The position numbers and the translations under genes were made by a program. From an uncultured Armatimonadota bacterium (GTDB lineage: Bacteria; Armatimonadota; Armatimonadia; Armatimonadales; Armatimonadaceae), in assembly GCA_903910385.1 (NCBI GenBank), contig CAIVZM010000035.1, positions 1 to 64,000 of the forward strand: a stretch of 64,000 nt of DNA. Direction: 5' to 3'. This document shows, piece after piece, positions 15,622 through 23,917 of this stretch. How positions within the stretch are numbered: position 1 is the first letter of the stretch; every line of letters starts with the position of its first letter. Under the pieces are notes generated by a model. It was not told the DNA's origin. It made no database searches and worked only from the letters and a program-made list of their open reading frames with translations.

Positions 15622-15978
15622 TTATCTTCCCTGTCCCATGGTCTGTACGTCCGCCGATTCCTGCACTGGCTTAACGGGCGCATACGATTCCGCTCGTTCG
15701 GAAATCGCCTGACCGGCCTGCTGTGTCTCAATGCTATCCACACGACCTTCGAGTCGGGATAACGCGGCATCGAAGCTCATATCGAAACGCGTCGTTGTTT
15801 CGCGGAGGTTCATTACCTCTTCACGCAAAGCCTTTAGTTCCGCTACAACATTTGGCGGCAGATTCGTTCCCCGTTCCGCCATAATACGCGCCATTTTTTC
15901 CCGATGGCTGGTCCAGATGGCGGTGACCGGAATACCGAAACCGGCAAGAATCGCTACAAGCGCAATGATTGATCCCAA
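15622..15978 (-). CDS. Small membrane/coiled-coil protein, LRETTTRFD paralogue 2
   Basis: This 118-residue protein has an N-terminal membrane segment (residues 4-22), then SHREKMARIMAERG. The coiled coil contains LRETTTRFDMSFDAALSRLE, followed by a short polar tail. It is closest to paralogue 1: the HREKMARI block and the 16 residues from LRETTT are identical. The start is TTG, with AGAGGA seven bases upstream. Two such similar genes in tandem point to a recent duplication. Confidence 0.8.
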   Translation of the reverse strand: MGSIIALVAILAGFGIPVTAIWTSHREKMARIMAERGTNLPPNVVAELKALREEVMNLRETTTRFDMSFDAALSRLEGRVDSIETQQAGQAISERAESYAPVKPVQESADVQTMGQGR

Positions 15979-16017
15979 AGTATTATCCTCTCTGAAGGCC
16001 AGACCGAGCGAAAACCA

Positions 16018-16365
16018 TCAGCGCCGGTGGTCGCCCCTCAATTCGAGGGGGCGCGATTCTTCATCTTCCCTTACGGGGTGCGACGATGTGTCCTTTATCT
16101 GACTTTCCACATAATTCATACGCTGTTCCAGACGGGTAATAGCAGCATCGAAACTGATGTCGAAACGCGTCGTCGTCTCGCGTAACGTCGTTATTTCCCG
16201 TCGCATTTCTTGCAACAGCGCCAGCGAAGCGTCACTTTTGCCGGATTCCTTTTCCGCCCGAATCCGTTTGGCTTCGTTTTCGCCCTCGATCCATTTTCCG
16301 ATCAGAGAGCCACCGCCAAAAATCATGAAAACGGCGACCATTCCGACAACCCAGCCCATGTCCAT
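16018..16365 (-). CDS. Small membrane/coiled-coil protein, LRETTTRFD paralogue 3
   Basis: This 115-residue member of the trio has a membrane segment MDMGWVVGMVAVFMIFGGGS, then a charged linker (KWIEGENEAKRIRAEKE). The coiled coil contains LRETTTRFDISFDAAITRLE, and a basic-acidic tail closes it. The frame is open further upstream into hisA, but AGAAGGGG before the ATG at 16365 and the membrane segment at that start argue for 16365. It lacks the HREKMARI block of paralogues 1 and 2, so it is the more diverged copy. It lies 64 bases after hisA. Confidence 0.75.
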   Translation of the reverse strand: MDMGWVVGMVAVFMIFGGGSLIGKWIEGENEAKRIRAEKESGKSDASLALLQEMRREITTLRETTTRFDISFDAAITRLEQRMNYVESQIKDTSSHPVREDEESRPLELRGDHRR

Positions 16366-16429
16366 CGCTTGCGCCCCTTCTGATCCAGCATTCCGCCAGA
16401 AAATCGTAGAACGATGCGGAATGAAGTCC

Positions 16430-17182
16430 TCAGGAATTTCCCTGCGCCGATTCACCCCGAGCGACCGCGAACGCCTCCGCCAGGTTCAATCGTCCCGCAT
16501 AAATCGCTTTACCCGTAATGACCCCTTCAATGCCATCCGGTTGCGCCCTAACGAGATTTTTGATGTCATGAATTCCTGAGACGCCGCCGGAAGCGATCAC
16601 GGGAACACCGACGGCGCGAGCGAACGCGGATGTCGCTTCGATATTCGGACCTTGTAACATGCCATCACGTGCAATATCCGTAAACAGAAAGCGTTCCGCA
16701 CCGAGTCCGACCAGCCGCTTCCCAAAGGCTTCCGCCGTTTCCCCGGTCTTTTCCTGCCAGCCCTGCACCGCAATATATCCTTCGGCGGTATCCGCTCCAA
16801 TAATAATACTTTGCGCGTATTTCTCCAGCATCCGTGCCGTTAATTCCGCATCCCGCGCCGCCGATGTCCCGACGATCAACCGATCCGCCCCCAGCAATAG
16901 AAGACGTTCGATAATTTCCAGTGACCGTATACCGCCGCCGATCTGCACCGGCACAGATACAGCGCCGATAATCGCCGCAATCGTTTCCGCTTCATGGGGA
17001 ACTCCGGTGCGTGAAGCGTCCAAATCAACCACATGAATCCGTGTCGCTCCCTGCGCTTCAAAAGACCGCGCCACGTCCACCGGATTTTCGGCGACCTTCT
17101 CGGTCGTCCCAAAATCCCCCTTTTGCAAGCGTACTGCCTGCCCGCCTCGCAAATCGATTGCCGGTATCACTTCAAATTGCAT
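16430..17182 (-). CDS. hisA: Phosphoribosylformimino-5-aminoimidazole carboxamide ribotide isomerase
   Basis: HisA catalyses the Amadori isomerisation of ProFAR to PRFAR, the fourth step of histidine synthesis. The 250-residue TIM barrel starts IPAIDLRGGQAVRLQKGD with the catalytic Asp10. VVDLDASRTG follows, then the phosphate-binding IGGGIRS and the duplicated half with IIGADTAEGYIAVQGWQE, holding the second catalytic aspartate. IASGGVSGIHDI is the second phosphate loop. It follows hisH by 59 bases in the hisB-hisH-hisA operon. Its product is the substrate of HisH/HisF; hisF is not in the window. Confidence 0.96.
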   Translation of the reverse strand: MQFEVIPAIDLRGGQAVRLQKGDFGTTEKVAENPVDVARSFEAQGATRIHVVDLDASRTGVPHEAETIAAIIGAVSVPVQIGGGIRSLEIIERLLLLGADRLIVGTSAARDAELTARMLEKYAQSIIIGADTAEGYIAVQGWQEKTGETAEAFGKRLVGLGAERFLFTDIARDGMLQGPNIEATSAFARAVGVPVIASGGVSGIHDIKNLVRAQPDGIEGVITGKAIYAGRLNLAEAFAVARGESAQGNS

Positions 17183-17241
17183 ATCGCGCTTCGTATCTCT
17201 TCCATGGTTCTATCGGTTCCTGAACCGATTGCGTCGTCATT

Positions 17242-17877
17242 TCACATCCGTGCAAAGTTATCCAGAATCCGCAGACCTATTGAAGAGCTTTTCTCCGGGT
17301 GGAACTGCACACCGTAGATGTTCCCAACAGCGACGGCGGAAGCGTAGGGCGCAATATAGTCCGTGGTCGCTGCGGTCGCGGAGGGGTCATCCGGGGCGCA
17401 GTAGTACGAATGGACGAAATATACCGTCGCCGACTCTGGCAACTGGGCGAACAGGGGCGTTTCCTGTATCGGCTTCAGGATATTCCAGCCGATTTGCGGC
17501 ACTTTCATTCCACGCGCGGCATCGCCCATGTTTTCCTCGCCGAATTTGAGTACGCGACCGGGTATCAGGTTCAATCCCTTATGCGTTCCCATTTCCTCAC
17601 TCTCCGTGAAAAGGAGTTGCATGCCCACACAGATACCCAGAAACGGCTTACCGGAATGCGCGGCATCCAGCGCCACTTCTTCCAGACCGACGCTTCGCAG
17701 GGTGTCCGCCGCCGCCCCGAAAGCGCCGACTCCGGGCAATACCACATGGGATGCCGCCCGGATCATCTCCGGATCACTGGTCACGCAGACCGTATGACCG
17801 GACGCCTCAAACGCCTTTTGCACCGAGCGCAGATTGCCTACACCGTAATCAATGATCGCGATTTGCGCTTTTCCCAT
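17242..17877 (-). CDS. hisH: Imidazole glycerol phosphate synthase, glutaminase subunit
   Basis: This 211-residue class I glutamine amidotransferase delivers ammonia to HisF. The start IAIIDYGVGNLRSVQKAF is typical. The oxyanion strand LPGVGAFG, nucleophile Cys83 in GICVGMQLLF, and the His193/Glu195 pair in VQFHPEKSS are all present. It starts 4 bases after the hisB stop, so translation is probably coupled. The partner HisF gene must lie elsewhere in the genome. Confidence 0.97.
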   Translation of the reverse strand: MGKAQIAIIDYGVGNLRSVQKAFEASGHTVCVTSDPEMIRAASHVVLPGVGAFGAAADTLRSVGLEEVALDAAHSGKPFLGICVGMQLLFTESEEMGTHKGLNLIPGRVLKFGEENMGDAARGMKVPQIGWNILKPIQETPLFAQLPESATVYFVHSYYCAPDDPSATAATTDYIAPYASAVAVGNIYGVQFHPEKSSSIGLRILDNFARM

Positions 17878-17881
17878 GGCT

Positions 17882-18475
17882 TTAAAGCGTTCCTTTGGTG
17901 GAGGGGATTCCGATTATGCGGTCGTCCAACCGGGTAGCGGCATCCAGAGCGCGACCGAATGCCTTGAAGGCCGCCTCCGCGATATGATGAGCGTTTCTTC
18001 CCGCCAGTTGTTGAAAGTGCAGGGTCATTCCGGCATTGACGGCGACGGCGCGGAAGAATTCTTCCACCAGTTCGCTAGCGAATGTCCCAATGCGGGAATC
18101 AGGGAAAGTAAGTTCAAAATACAGGCCGCCACGTCCCGAAAAATCAAGGGCGCAAAGTACGAGAGACTCATCCATAGGAATCGTCGCCGACCCGTAACGC
18201 ACCATCCCCTTTTTATCCCCAACCACCTGCCGCAATGCCTGACCGAGAACGATCCCAACATCCTCGACGGTGTGATGATCATCGACATGTAAATCGCCCT
18301 TCGCCTCCACGGTAAGGTTCATCAGTCCGTGTCGTGCGATATGGGTCAGCATGTGGTCGAAAAAGCCGACTCCGGTGGAAAACTGGCTCGTTCCGTCACC
18401 ATCCAGAACCAGCGAAAGAAAAATTTCCGTCTCCGTCGTACTCCGACGAATCTCAGCGCTGCGCGGGGAATTCAT
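17882..18475 (-). CDS. hisB: Imidazoleglycerol-phosphate dehydratase
   Basis: The monofunctional HisB (197 residues) dehydrates IGP to imidazole acetol phosphate, using a di-manganese site. Both histidine motifs are present: FFDHMLTHIARHG and DDHHTVEDVGIVLG in the first half, and GRNAHHIAEAAFKAFGRAL in the second. The usual N-terminus RSAEIRRSTTETEI is seen. There is no fused phosphatase domain. It is first in an eight-gene leftward operon. A GGTATAAT -10 lies 6 bases before the ATG, so the mRNA is probably leaderless. Confidence 0.97.
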   Translation of the reverse strand: MNSPRSAEIRRSTTETEIFLSLVLDGDGTSQFSTGVGFFDHMLTHIARHGLMNLTVEAKGDLHVDDHHTVEDVGIVLGQALRQVVGDKKGMVRYGSATIPMDESLVLCALDFSGRGGLYFELTFPDSRIGTFASELVEEFFRAVAVNAGMTLHFQQLAGRNAHHIAEAAFKAFGRALDAATRLDDRIIGIPSTKGTL

Positions 18476-18481
18476 GCGGAG

Positions 18482-18489
18482 ATTATACC
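18482..18489 (-). promoter_or_regulatory. Extended -10 promoter of the his operon
   Basis: The minus strand reads TGGTATAAT, an extended -10 (TGn), with 6 bases to the hisB ATG. No -35 consensus is visible. Confidence 0.7.
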
Positions 18490-18555
18490 AGAATGCCTGT
18501 CGCAGAGTAGGATGATTAAAGAAAGCGATTGTGCCCGGCGTTACAGGTCAAGTGA

Positions 18556-18648
18556 ATCGCGGACGAGTTATACCACATCCGCAAGTACATCCAGCAAAAC
18601 CCGTCGCGCTGGCTATCTGGCGAAGACGCGGGCGAATTCCCCGAATGA
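18556..18648 (+). pseudogene. C-terminal remnant of a RAYT/Y1 (IS200-like) transposase
   Basis: After an in-frame TGA (18553-18555) a 30-codon frame reads IADELYHIRKYIQQNPSRWL and on to a TGA at 18646-18648. The ...IRKYIQQNPSRW block is the hallmark C-terminal helix of REP-associated tyrosine transposases. The catalytic HUH and tyrosine regions are absent. A REP-like palindrome lies 50 bases downstream, as expected for this family. Confidence 0.65.
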
Positions 18649-18697
18649 TTACCACATCGCCGGGGTGGGGAATTCTCCCTAACAGTTTGTCCTGTAG

Positions 18698-18716
18698 GGA
18701 CGCACGCAGTGCGTCC
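18698..18716. repeat. REP-like palindrome
   Basis: GGACGCAC-GCA-GTGCGTCC is a perfect 8-bp stem with a 3-base loop, preceded by TGTAG. Sequences of this form are typical REP elements mobilised by RAYT transposases, and a RAYT remnant lies just upstream. I see no second copy in the window. Confidence 0.6.
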
Positions 18717-18774
18717 AACTCCCCTGCCAACCAGTCTGCTACGAATGGGATTGCCGGGGAAATGGCAAAGGGCG

Positions 18775-19689
18775 TTATTGGCGTCGGCGGGGGTCGAGTG
18801 TATCGCGGAGACCATCGCCGAGGAAGTTCAGAGCGAGAACAGTCAACGATAACAGAATGGAAGGAGCTATCAACAGACGGGGGTATGAGCGGTAATAATC
18901 CAGAGCGTCATTGATCATCCTGCCCCACGAAGGATAAGGACGCTGGACGCCGATTCCCAGAAAGGACAGTGTCGCTTCCGCCAGAATCACGCCCGCCATA
19001 TCCACCGTAATCGCCACCAGAATCGGGGAAAGCAGATTTGGCAGGATGTGACGGAGGATGATGCGGGAATTCGTCGCCCCCATCGCTCGCGCCGCCTCGA
19101 CGAACTCTCGCTTGCGTAGTGTCAATGCCTGCCCCCGCACCAATCGCGCCAGAGGCGGCCACCCGGTGATACCGAGGGCGAGAACCACCAGCAGGATCGA
19201 AATGGCGGGAGAGGAAGCCGCAGTCCCCAGCGCCCCCAGAAGCAGGATCGCCAGCAGGATATCCGGGAACGCCAGCATGACATCGGTCACCCGCATCAGA
19301 GTGTTGTCCAGCCAGCCTCCGGCAAATCCGGCGATCAGACCGACTGCCAGACCCAGCGTCACCACCATCGCTTCTACCGCAAGCCCCACCGTCAACGAGA
19401 TACGGGCGCCGTACATCAGACGAGAAAGCGTATCGCGTCCCAGTTCGTCCGTGCCGAGCCAGTGTTTTGGAGAAGGCCCTTGCATCCGCTCCGAAAGGGA
19501 TTGCCGGGCGAAATCGTACGGCGCGATCAGCGGAGCAAGCAGGGAAATGATGACCAGAGCGCCCAGGAAGCACAGACTGATCATCGCTACGGGATTGCGA
19601 CGTAATTTCTGCCAGAACGTCGGCGGTGCGGCGGCGAGTTCGACTTCCGCCACATCCGACGACGGCATCAAAAGCGGGGCGGCGCTCAT
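18775..19689 (-). CDS. ABC transporter permease, DppC/OppC type
   Basis: This 304-residue inner-membrane permease has a cytoplasmic N-terminus and first helix, then the OppC_N motif. SERMQGPSPKHWLGTDELGRD marks the DppC/OppC branch, and five more helices follow. The coupling loop EAARAMGATNSRIILRHILPN (EAA motif) contacts the ATPase. It forms a heterodimer with the DppB-like protein, whose stop overlaps its start by 4 bases (ATGA). No solute-binding protein or ATPase gene is adjacent. Substrate (peptide, nickel or glycoside) is undecided. Confidence 0.93.
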   Translation of the reverse strand: MSAAPLLMPSSDVAEVELAAAPPTFWQKLRRNPVAMISLCFLGALVIISLLAPLIAPYDFARQSLSERMQGPSPKHWLGTDELGRDTLSRLMYGARISLTVGLAVEAMVVTLGLAVGLIAGFAGGWLDNTLMRVTDVMLAFPDILLAILLLGALGTAASSPAISILLVVLALGITGWPPLARLVRGQALTLRKREFVEAARAMGATNSRIILRHILPNLLSPILVAITVDMAGVILAEATLSFLGIGVQRPYPSWGRMINDALDYYRSYPRLLIAPSILLSLTVLALNFLGDGLRDTLDPRRRQ

Positions 19690-20660
19690 GATTTCACCTC
19701 CGCCTGACGTCGGATCTGGGCGGCGGCGACGCGGGCGCGTGGGTCAAGCAGTCCGTACAGCACATCTACCAGAAGATTGACCAGCACAAAAATCGTCGCC
19801 AGCAACAGCGCCATGCCCTGAATAACAGGATAATCGCGATTGAGAATAGAGCGGATCGATTCGTTTCCGATACCGGGAATGGTGAAGAATGTCTCTACCA
19901 CAAACGAACCGGATAGAAGGAAGCCGAAAGTCGTCCCGGCGACGGTCAGAATCGGCGGAAACGCGTTTTTCAGGGCGTGCTTGAACAGTACCGTCGTCGG
20001 CGAAAGACCCTTCGCCCGCGCCGTGCGGATATAATCCTGCCCCAGCGTCTCCAGCATCGCCGAGCGGGTCAGTCGCGCGATCAGGGCGAGCGACCGGGAA
20101 GCCAGCACAAACGTCGGCAGAACGAAGTACTGCCAGCCCATACGACTCGGAATGGCGAAACCGACCACCGGTAACCATTGCAGTCGCACGGACAACAACA
20201 GCACCAGAACCGGCCCCAGCACGAACGACGGCACAGCGACGCCCAGTAAAGCGATCGTCATCGCCGTACGGTCGAACCAGCTATTGGCGTAAACGGCGCA
20301 CGCAATCCCCAGCGGGACTCCGATCAGCAAAGCCAGAATCAGAGCGCAGGTCGCCAGCAGAGCGGTATTGGGAAATCCTCGAGCAATCCGCGTCGTCACC
20401 GGTTCCCGGTTGATAAAGGAATTTCCGAAGTCTCCCCGTGTCACGATTCCCGTAACGTAATCGGCGTAGCGTACCAGCGGGGAGCGGTCTAATCCCCACT
20501 CATGCCTGATTCGCGCTTTGAGTTCGGGCGACGCTTTTTCCCCCAGCGCAATATCCACCGGATCAGCGGGCGACAGGTACCCTGCAAAGAAGACCAGAAA
20601 GGAAATCGCCAGTAGCGTCGGAACCGCCAGCGCCAGACGGATTGCAAGAAAGCGAAGCAT
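19686..20660 (-). CDS. ABC transporter permease, DppB/OppB type
   Basis: This permease partner has six membrane helices. The first is preceded by LRFLAIRLALAVPTLLAISFL, and the periplasmic segment DFGNSFINREPV follows. The EAA loop is YIRTARAKGLSPTTVLFKHALKNA and the C-terminal signature PGIGNESIRSILNRDYPVIQG. The frame is open to 20690, but the ATG at 20660 gives the family's usual start MLRFLAIRL and has a TATAAT 7 bases upstream. A leaderless mRNA is likely. It overlaps the DppC-like gene as ATGA. Confidence 0.93.
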   Translation of the reverse strand: MLRFLAIRLALAVPTLLAISFLVFFAGYLSPADPVDIALGEKASPELKARIRHEWGLDRSPLVRYADYVTGIVTRGDFGNSFINREPVTTRIARGFPNTALLATCALILALLIGVPLGIACAVYANSWFDRTAMTIALLGVAVPSFVLGPVLVLLLSVRLQWLPVVGFAIPSRMGWQYFVLPTFVLASRSLALIARLTRSAMLETLGQDYIRTARAKGLSPTTVLFKHALKNAFPPILTVAGTTFGFLLSGSFVVETFFTIPGIGNESIRSILNRDYPVIQGMALLLATIFVLVNLLVDVLYGLLDPRARVAAAQIRRQAEVKS

Positions 20661-20667
20661 TGAGGGA

Positions 20668-20673
20668 ATTATA
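20668..20673 (-). promoter_or_regulatory. -10 element of the dppB-like operon
   Basis: The minus strand reads TGTATAAT; the hexamer TATAAT ends 7 bases before the ATG at 20660. That spacing places the transcription start at the ATG. Confidence 0.6.
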
Positions 20674-20743
20674 CAGTAGGCGACGACCAATCGTTACTCT
20701 GTCGCGCTTTATCTTCCGAATCGCCGTCCCCTCCGGGTTGAAT

Positions 20744-20772
20744 CCTCCGCACTATCAGAAATAACGCGGAGG
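20744..20772 (-). terminator. Hairpin after the NatAB-type operon
   Basis: CCTCCGC (20744-20750) pairs with GCGGAGG (20766-20772) across a 15-base loop, just past the permease stop at 20783. There is no U-tract, so the call is weak. Confidence 0.4.
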
Positions 20773-20782
20773 AAAGGCATGT

Positions 20783-22024
20783 TTACGCTTTGAGCAGGAC
20801 GCTTTCGCGATCAAAGAGAGTTTTCGCAAAAGCGACGGCAAGGAGAGCGTACACGAATGAGGAAGCCATCGCCAGCGCAAAAAAGGCGGGGTTGAAAATG
20901 CCTTCTAAAGCCTGCTTTAACACCAGCGCCGCATTCAACACCGGGACGAGCGCATACAGAATACTGGAATCCGACTTCAGAAGCATCGACATGATCGCCG
21001 CCACCGAAACCAGCAAGATAACCGGCATCAGGTAGGTCTGCGCTTCTTTCTGGTTGCGGGCGTAGGTCGAAACCGCCAGAAGCAGTCCGGCTCCCAGAGT
21101 CGCCAGCGGAATCTGTACCAGAATCATCACCAGAATCGTGAAAGGTTCCAGATGCAGTCCACCGGTGGCTTTCGTTATCTCCGACATTCCTCCCCACCCG
21201 GTATAAAGCGGCCAGAGCAAACCCACCACAGAAAGCAGACAACTGATCAGGCAGATCAGGGCGATATTCAAAAATTTCCCGAGCGCCAGATCGAAGCGGG
21301 AGGCAGGGGAAACGAGTAATGTTTCCAGAGTGCCACGTTCTTTTTCTCCGGCTACCGCATCGTTGGCGGGGGAGACGCCGCCGAGAATGGCGTACAACGC
21401 GAGCATATACGGCAGGAAACCGGCAATCAGAACCATCGCCACATTACCGCCGCCCTTGATCGGCTCTTCTTTCGTATCGAAGGGACGCGCCAGGTCCAGT
21501 GGCAGACCGTTAGCGATCAATCGTTCTCCAGTGACTGCCTGTCCACGTTCCCCGATAGCGGTCGCCAGACGATTGGCAGTCGTTTGCGATGACTGATTTC
21601 CTTCGTCCAGAAGGATAGTGACCGTCACCGTGTTTCCCGCCGCAATGCGAATATCGGCATCGTCAGGCAGTATAGCGGCGACTTTGAACTTTCGGTCACG
21701 AATCGCTTTTTCCGCCACTTCCCGCGTCATCGGGGTGAAATCGGCGTTTTTCGCTTCTTTTAACGTCGCGACGGTCGCCGGGGCTTTTTCGCTGTTGACG
21801 AGCGCGATTTCGAGTCGGGTCTTTCCTTCCTCAGTCGCCTGTTTTTTCGCCATACTGACGACAAGCCCTAAAATGAGTGGCGTGATTAACAGAGGCGAAA
21901 CAATCGTATTGAACAAAACGCGCTTGTCGCGGAACGCCTCTCGGAATTCTTTGCGAAAGACGACCAGCGCACGCCCCCACCCGGACAGGGACGTAAGTTG
22001 CGGGGCGACAGGGGTTTCAGGCAT
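20783..22024 (-). CDS. ABC-2 type permease, NatB-like exporter subunit
   Basis: This 413-residue membrane protein has an N-terminal helix (about 30-55) after VVFRKEFREAFRDKRVLFNT, then a large extracytoplasmic domain. Five C-terminal helices follow. The motif EKERGTLETLLVSP is diagnostic of ABC-2 permeases of the NatB/CcmB-like type. It pairs with the adjacent ATPase to export sodium or an unknown compound. An upstream in-frame start (22042) exists, but GGAGGG precedes the ATG at 22024, which overlaps the ATPase stop. No substrate can be named. Confidence 0.9.
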   Translation of the reverse strand: MPETPVAPQLTSLSGWGRALVVFRKEFREAFRDKRVLFNTIVSPLLITPLILGLVVSMAKKQATEEGKTRLEIALVNSEKAPATVATLKEAKNADFTPMTREVAEKAIRDRKFKVAAILPDDADIRIAAGNTVTVTILLDEGNQSSQTTANRLATAIGERGQAVTGERLIANGLPLDLARPFDTKEEPIKGGGNVAMVLIAGFLPYMLALYAILGGVSPANDAVAGEKERGTLETLLVSPASRFDLALGKFLNIALICLISCLLSVVGLLWPLYTGWGGMSEITKATGGLHLEPFTILVMILVQIPLATLGAGLLLAVSTYARNQKEAQTYLMPVILLVSVAAIMSMLLKSDSSILYALVPVLNAALVLKQALEGIFNPAFFALAMASSFVYALLAVAFAKTLFDRESVLLKA

Positions 22025-22790
22025 GAATTTTCCCTCCGGCATCCAGTTCTTTATCTAATGGTTCGCCTATCAGTCGTAAAAAGACATTCTCAAAATGGAT
22101 TTCGCCCGTTCGGGCGCGAAGCTCGTCCGGTGTGCCAATTGCAGCGATTTTTCCGTTATAGATCACCGCAATCCGGTCACAAAGGGCTTCGACTTCGCTC
22201 ATGATATGAGTGGAAAAGAGTACCGTTCGACCTTCATTGCGGCAACGGCGGATAAACTGCTTGACGGATCGCGCCGCCATGACGTCCAGCCCCGAAGTAG
22301 GTTCGTCAAAGAACAGTACCGGCGGATTATGAAGAATAGCGCGCGCGATTGAGGTGCGCTGTTTCTGCCCGGTGGAAAGCTTATCGCAACGTCGGTCTGC
22401 AAACTCATGGATTTCCAGAGCGTCGAAAAGATCATTCATACGCGTTTGTATTACATCGGGGCGCATTCCGTAGAGTTCGCCAAAATAGGCGAGGACTTCC
22501 CGGGGCGTCAGTCGCTCGTACAATCCTGCGGAACCTGTGAGATACCCGATAGAGGAACGTACGCTCTGAGCATCTTTGCGTATGTCATACCCGGCAATCC
22601 TTGCCGTCCCCGCGGTAGGTTCCAGAATTGTCGCCAGCATTCGAAGCAAAGTCGTTTTGCCTGCGCCATTTGGTCCTAAAACGCCAAAAATCTCTCCCGG
22701 TTGCGCCGTGAATGACACCCCGTCCACCGCTCTAAAGGCGCCTTTTTTCTTATCGGCGAATGTCTTACCGATTTCTTCCACTTCGACCAT
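22017..22790 (-). CDS. ABC transporter ATP-binding protein, NatA-like
   Basis: The protein has Walker A GPNGAGKTT, Q-loop region GYLTGSAGLYERLTPRE, signature LSTGQKQR and Walker B VLFFDEPTSGLD. The H-loop lies in FSTHIMSE, so the ATPase is complete (257 residues). The frame can start at a GTG (22829), but the ATG at 22790 gives the usual N-terminus MVEVEEIGKTF and has AAGGA upstream. It drives the ABC-2 permease encoded directly after it, with overlapping stop and start codons. Together they form a NatAB-type exporter. Confidence 0.93.
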   Translation of the reverse strand: MVEVEEIGKTFADKKKGAFRAVDGVSFTAQPGEIFGVLGPNGAGKTTLLRMLATILEPTAGTARIAGYDIRKDAQSVRSSIGYLTGSAGLYERLTPREVLAYFGELYGMRPDVIQTRMNDLFDALEIHEFADRRCDKLSTGQKQRTSIARAILHNPPVLFFDEPTSGLDVMAARSVKQFIRRCRNEGRTVLFSTHIMSEVEALCDRIAVIYNGKIAAIGTPDELRARTGEIHFENVFLRLIGEPLDKELDAGGKIHA

Positions 22791-22928
22791 ACGGAAATAT
22801 CCTTCTACCACTACGGACACCTGTTTCACGAATTGGTTGCGCGGCTTCCGCTAACGGTAAAATAAACACTCAAACCAACTTAACGAATTATTAATTTATT
22901 CACAACAATTCAATAATAATTCATCTGA

Positions 22929-23615
22929 TTGACCACTTTGAAATTTGAAGGAAAACCTGAAATCATCTTAAAACAATTGTTCTCTTTACGTGAAAGGATG
23001 GCTTGGGGTACAATCCCGCAAGACTTCTCCACCCTCTCTCATCGTATCGGTTCAAATGGAGAATCTGCTCTCAAAATAGAAGGTTATCCAACCCGCATGG
23101 ATGAACGCAGTATTGTACTGGCGCGTCTGTGGGATGAATTTCGTCGCTTGAACGCCGAATATTTCAACAACGGCCTCATGCTACGGGAAATTCGACTCTC
23201 GACGCGGAAACAGTACGGCGGTTATTACCGCAAATTAGATGGTCTTATCGTTCTCTCGTGGCAAGCTTACTGTGATTATGGCTGGGAAGAAACTCTCAAT
23301 ACTTTCCGCCATGAAGTCGCCCATATCGTCTATCAGGATCACTCGCGCCAGTTCTGGAACCTGGCGATTCAGTTGGGATGCAATCGTCGCTACGCCTCGC
23401 CCCCATTGAATCGCGAACACGCTTATTGCCGTTATGTCTACGCCTGCCCTGCGTGTGGGGCAAAGGTCTTCCGCCGAAAGCGGTTGCAACGCGCCTCGTG
23501 CGCCCATTGCGACTCGCGTTACAATCCCGCCTACAGTCTGAGTCTGATCTCCGCCGCTATCGGAGGTCGCCGCAACGCGGTAAGCAATCGACAGGCGGTC
23601 AGCGCACGTATGTAG
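22929..23615 (+). CDS. SprT-like metalloprotease-family protein
   Basis: The SprT-like domain has the zinc-site motif HEVAHIVYQDHSRQFW (HExxH, about residue 128) and WxxFRRLNAEYFNNG as its first helix. A C-terminal zinc ribbon CPACGAKVFRRKRLQRASCAHC completes the SprT/SPRTN layout. Members process DNA-protein crosslinks or act as DNA-linked proteases; bacterial members are poorly studied. The TTG start at 22929 has no SD. ATGs at 22998 and 23097 are alternatives; the latter gives the typical domain start. An AT-rich 70-base region precedes it. Confidence 0.85.
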   Translation: MTTLKFEGKPEIILKQLFSLRERMAWGTIPQDFSTLSHRIGSNGESALKIEGYPTRMDERSIVLARLWDEFRRLNAEYFNNGLMLREIRLSTRKQYGGYYRKLDGLIVLSWQAYCDYGWEETLNTFRHEVAHIVYQDHSRQFWNLAIQLGCNRRYASPPLNREHAYCRYVYACPACGAKVFRRKRLQRASCAHCDSRYNPAYSLSLISAAIGGRRNAVSNRQAVSARM

Positions 23616-23917
23616 TGTAATACTTTAGTTAAAACTGAATATTTACGGGCGAATCTGATAGCCAGAAACCAGTCTGGATGCCAGAAAACGGGGTGGGGAG
23701 CGAATCTAAGGCTCTTCGCCCCGTTGTCCCTTAAATCGATTCCGGATCAACCAGACTCGCTATCGCCACTATCCCCTTCCTTACCCTCTTACTCCTTCAT
23801 CGCCGTCCCCCTATAAATTTTCAGAGGACGCTTTCCGGGTTTTCCGTCCTCAGGGAGTGCCTTTACCAGAAGATAGCTGGGAGAAGCATCACAATACGCT
23901 TAAGGCGGAGAAATACT
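23616..23917. other. Intergenic region after the SprT-like gene
   Basis: 302 bases without a supported gene. A hairpin at 23688-23724 is the only structure I see. The rest is pyrimidine-rich with no promoter consensus. Confidence 0.5.
23688..23724 (+). terminator. Hairpin, possible terminator of the SprT-like gene
   Basis: ACGGGGTGGGGAGC pairs with GCTCTTCGCCCCGT, with two internal mismatches. TGTCCC follows, a poor U-tract. Confidence 0.45.
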
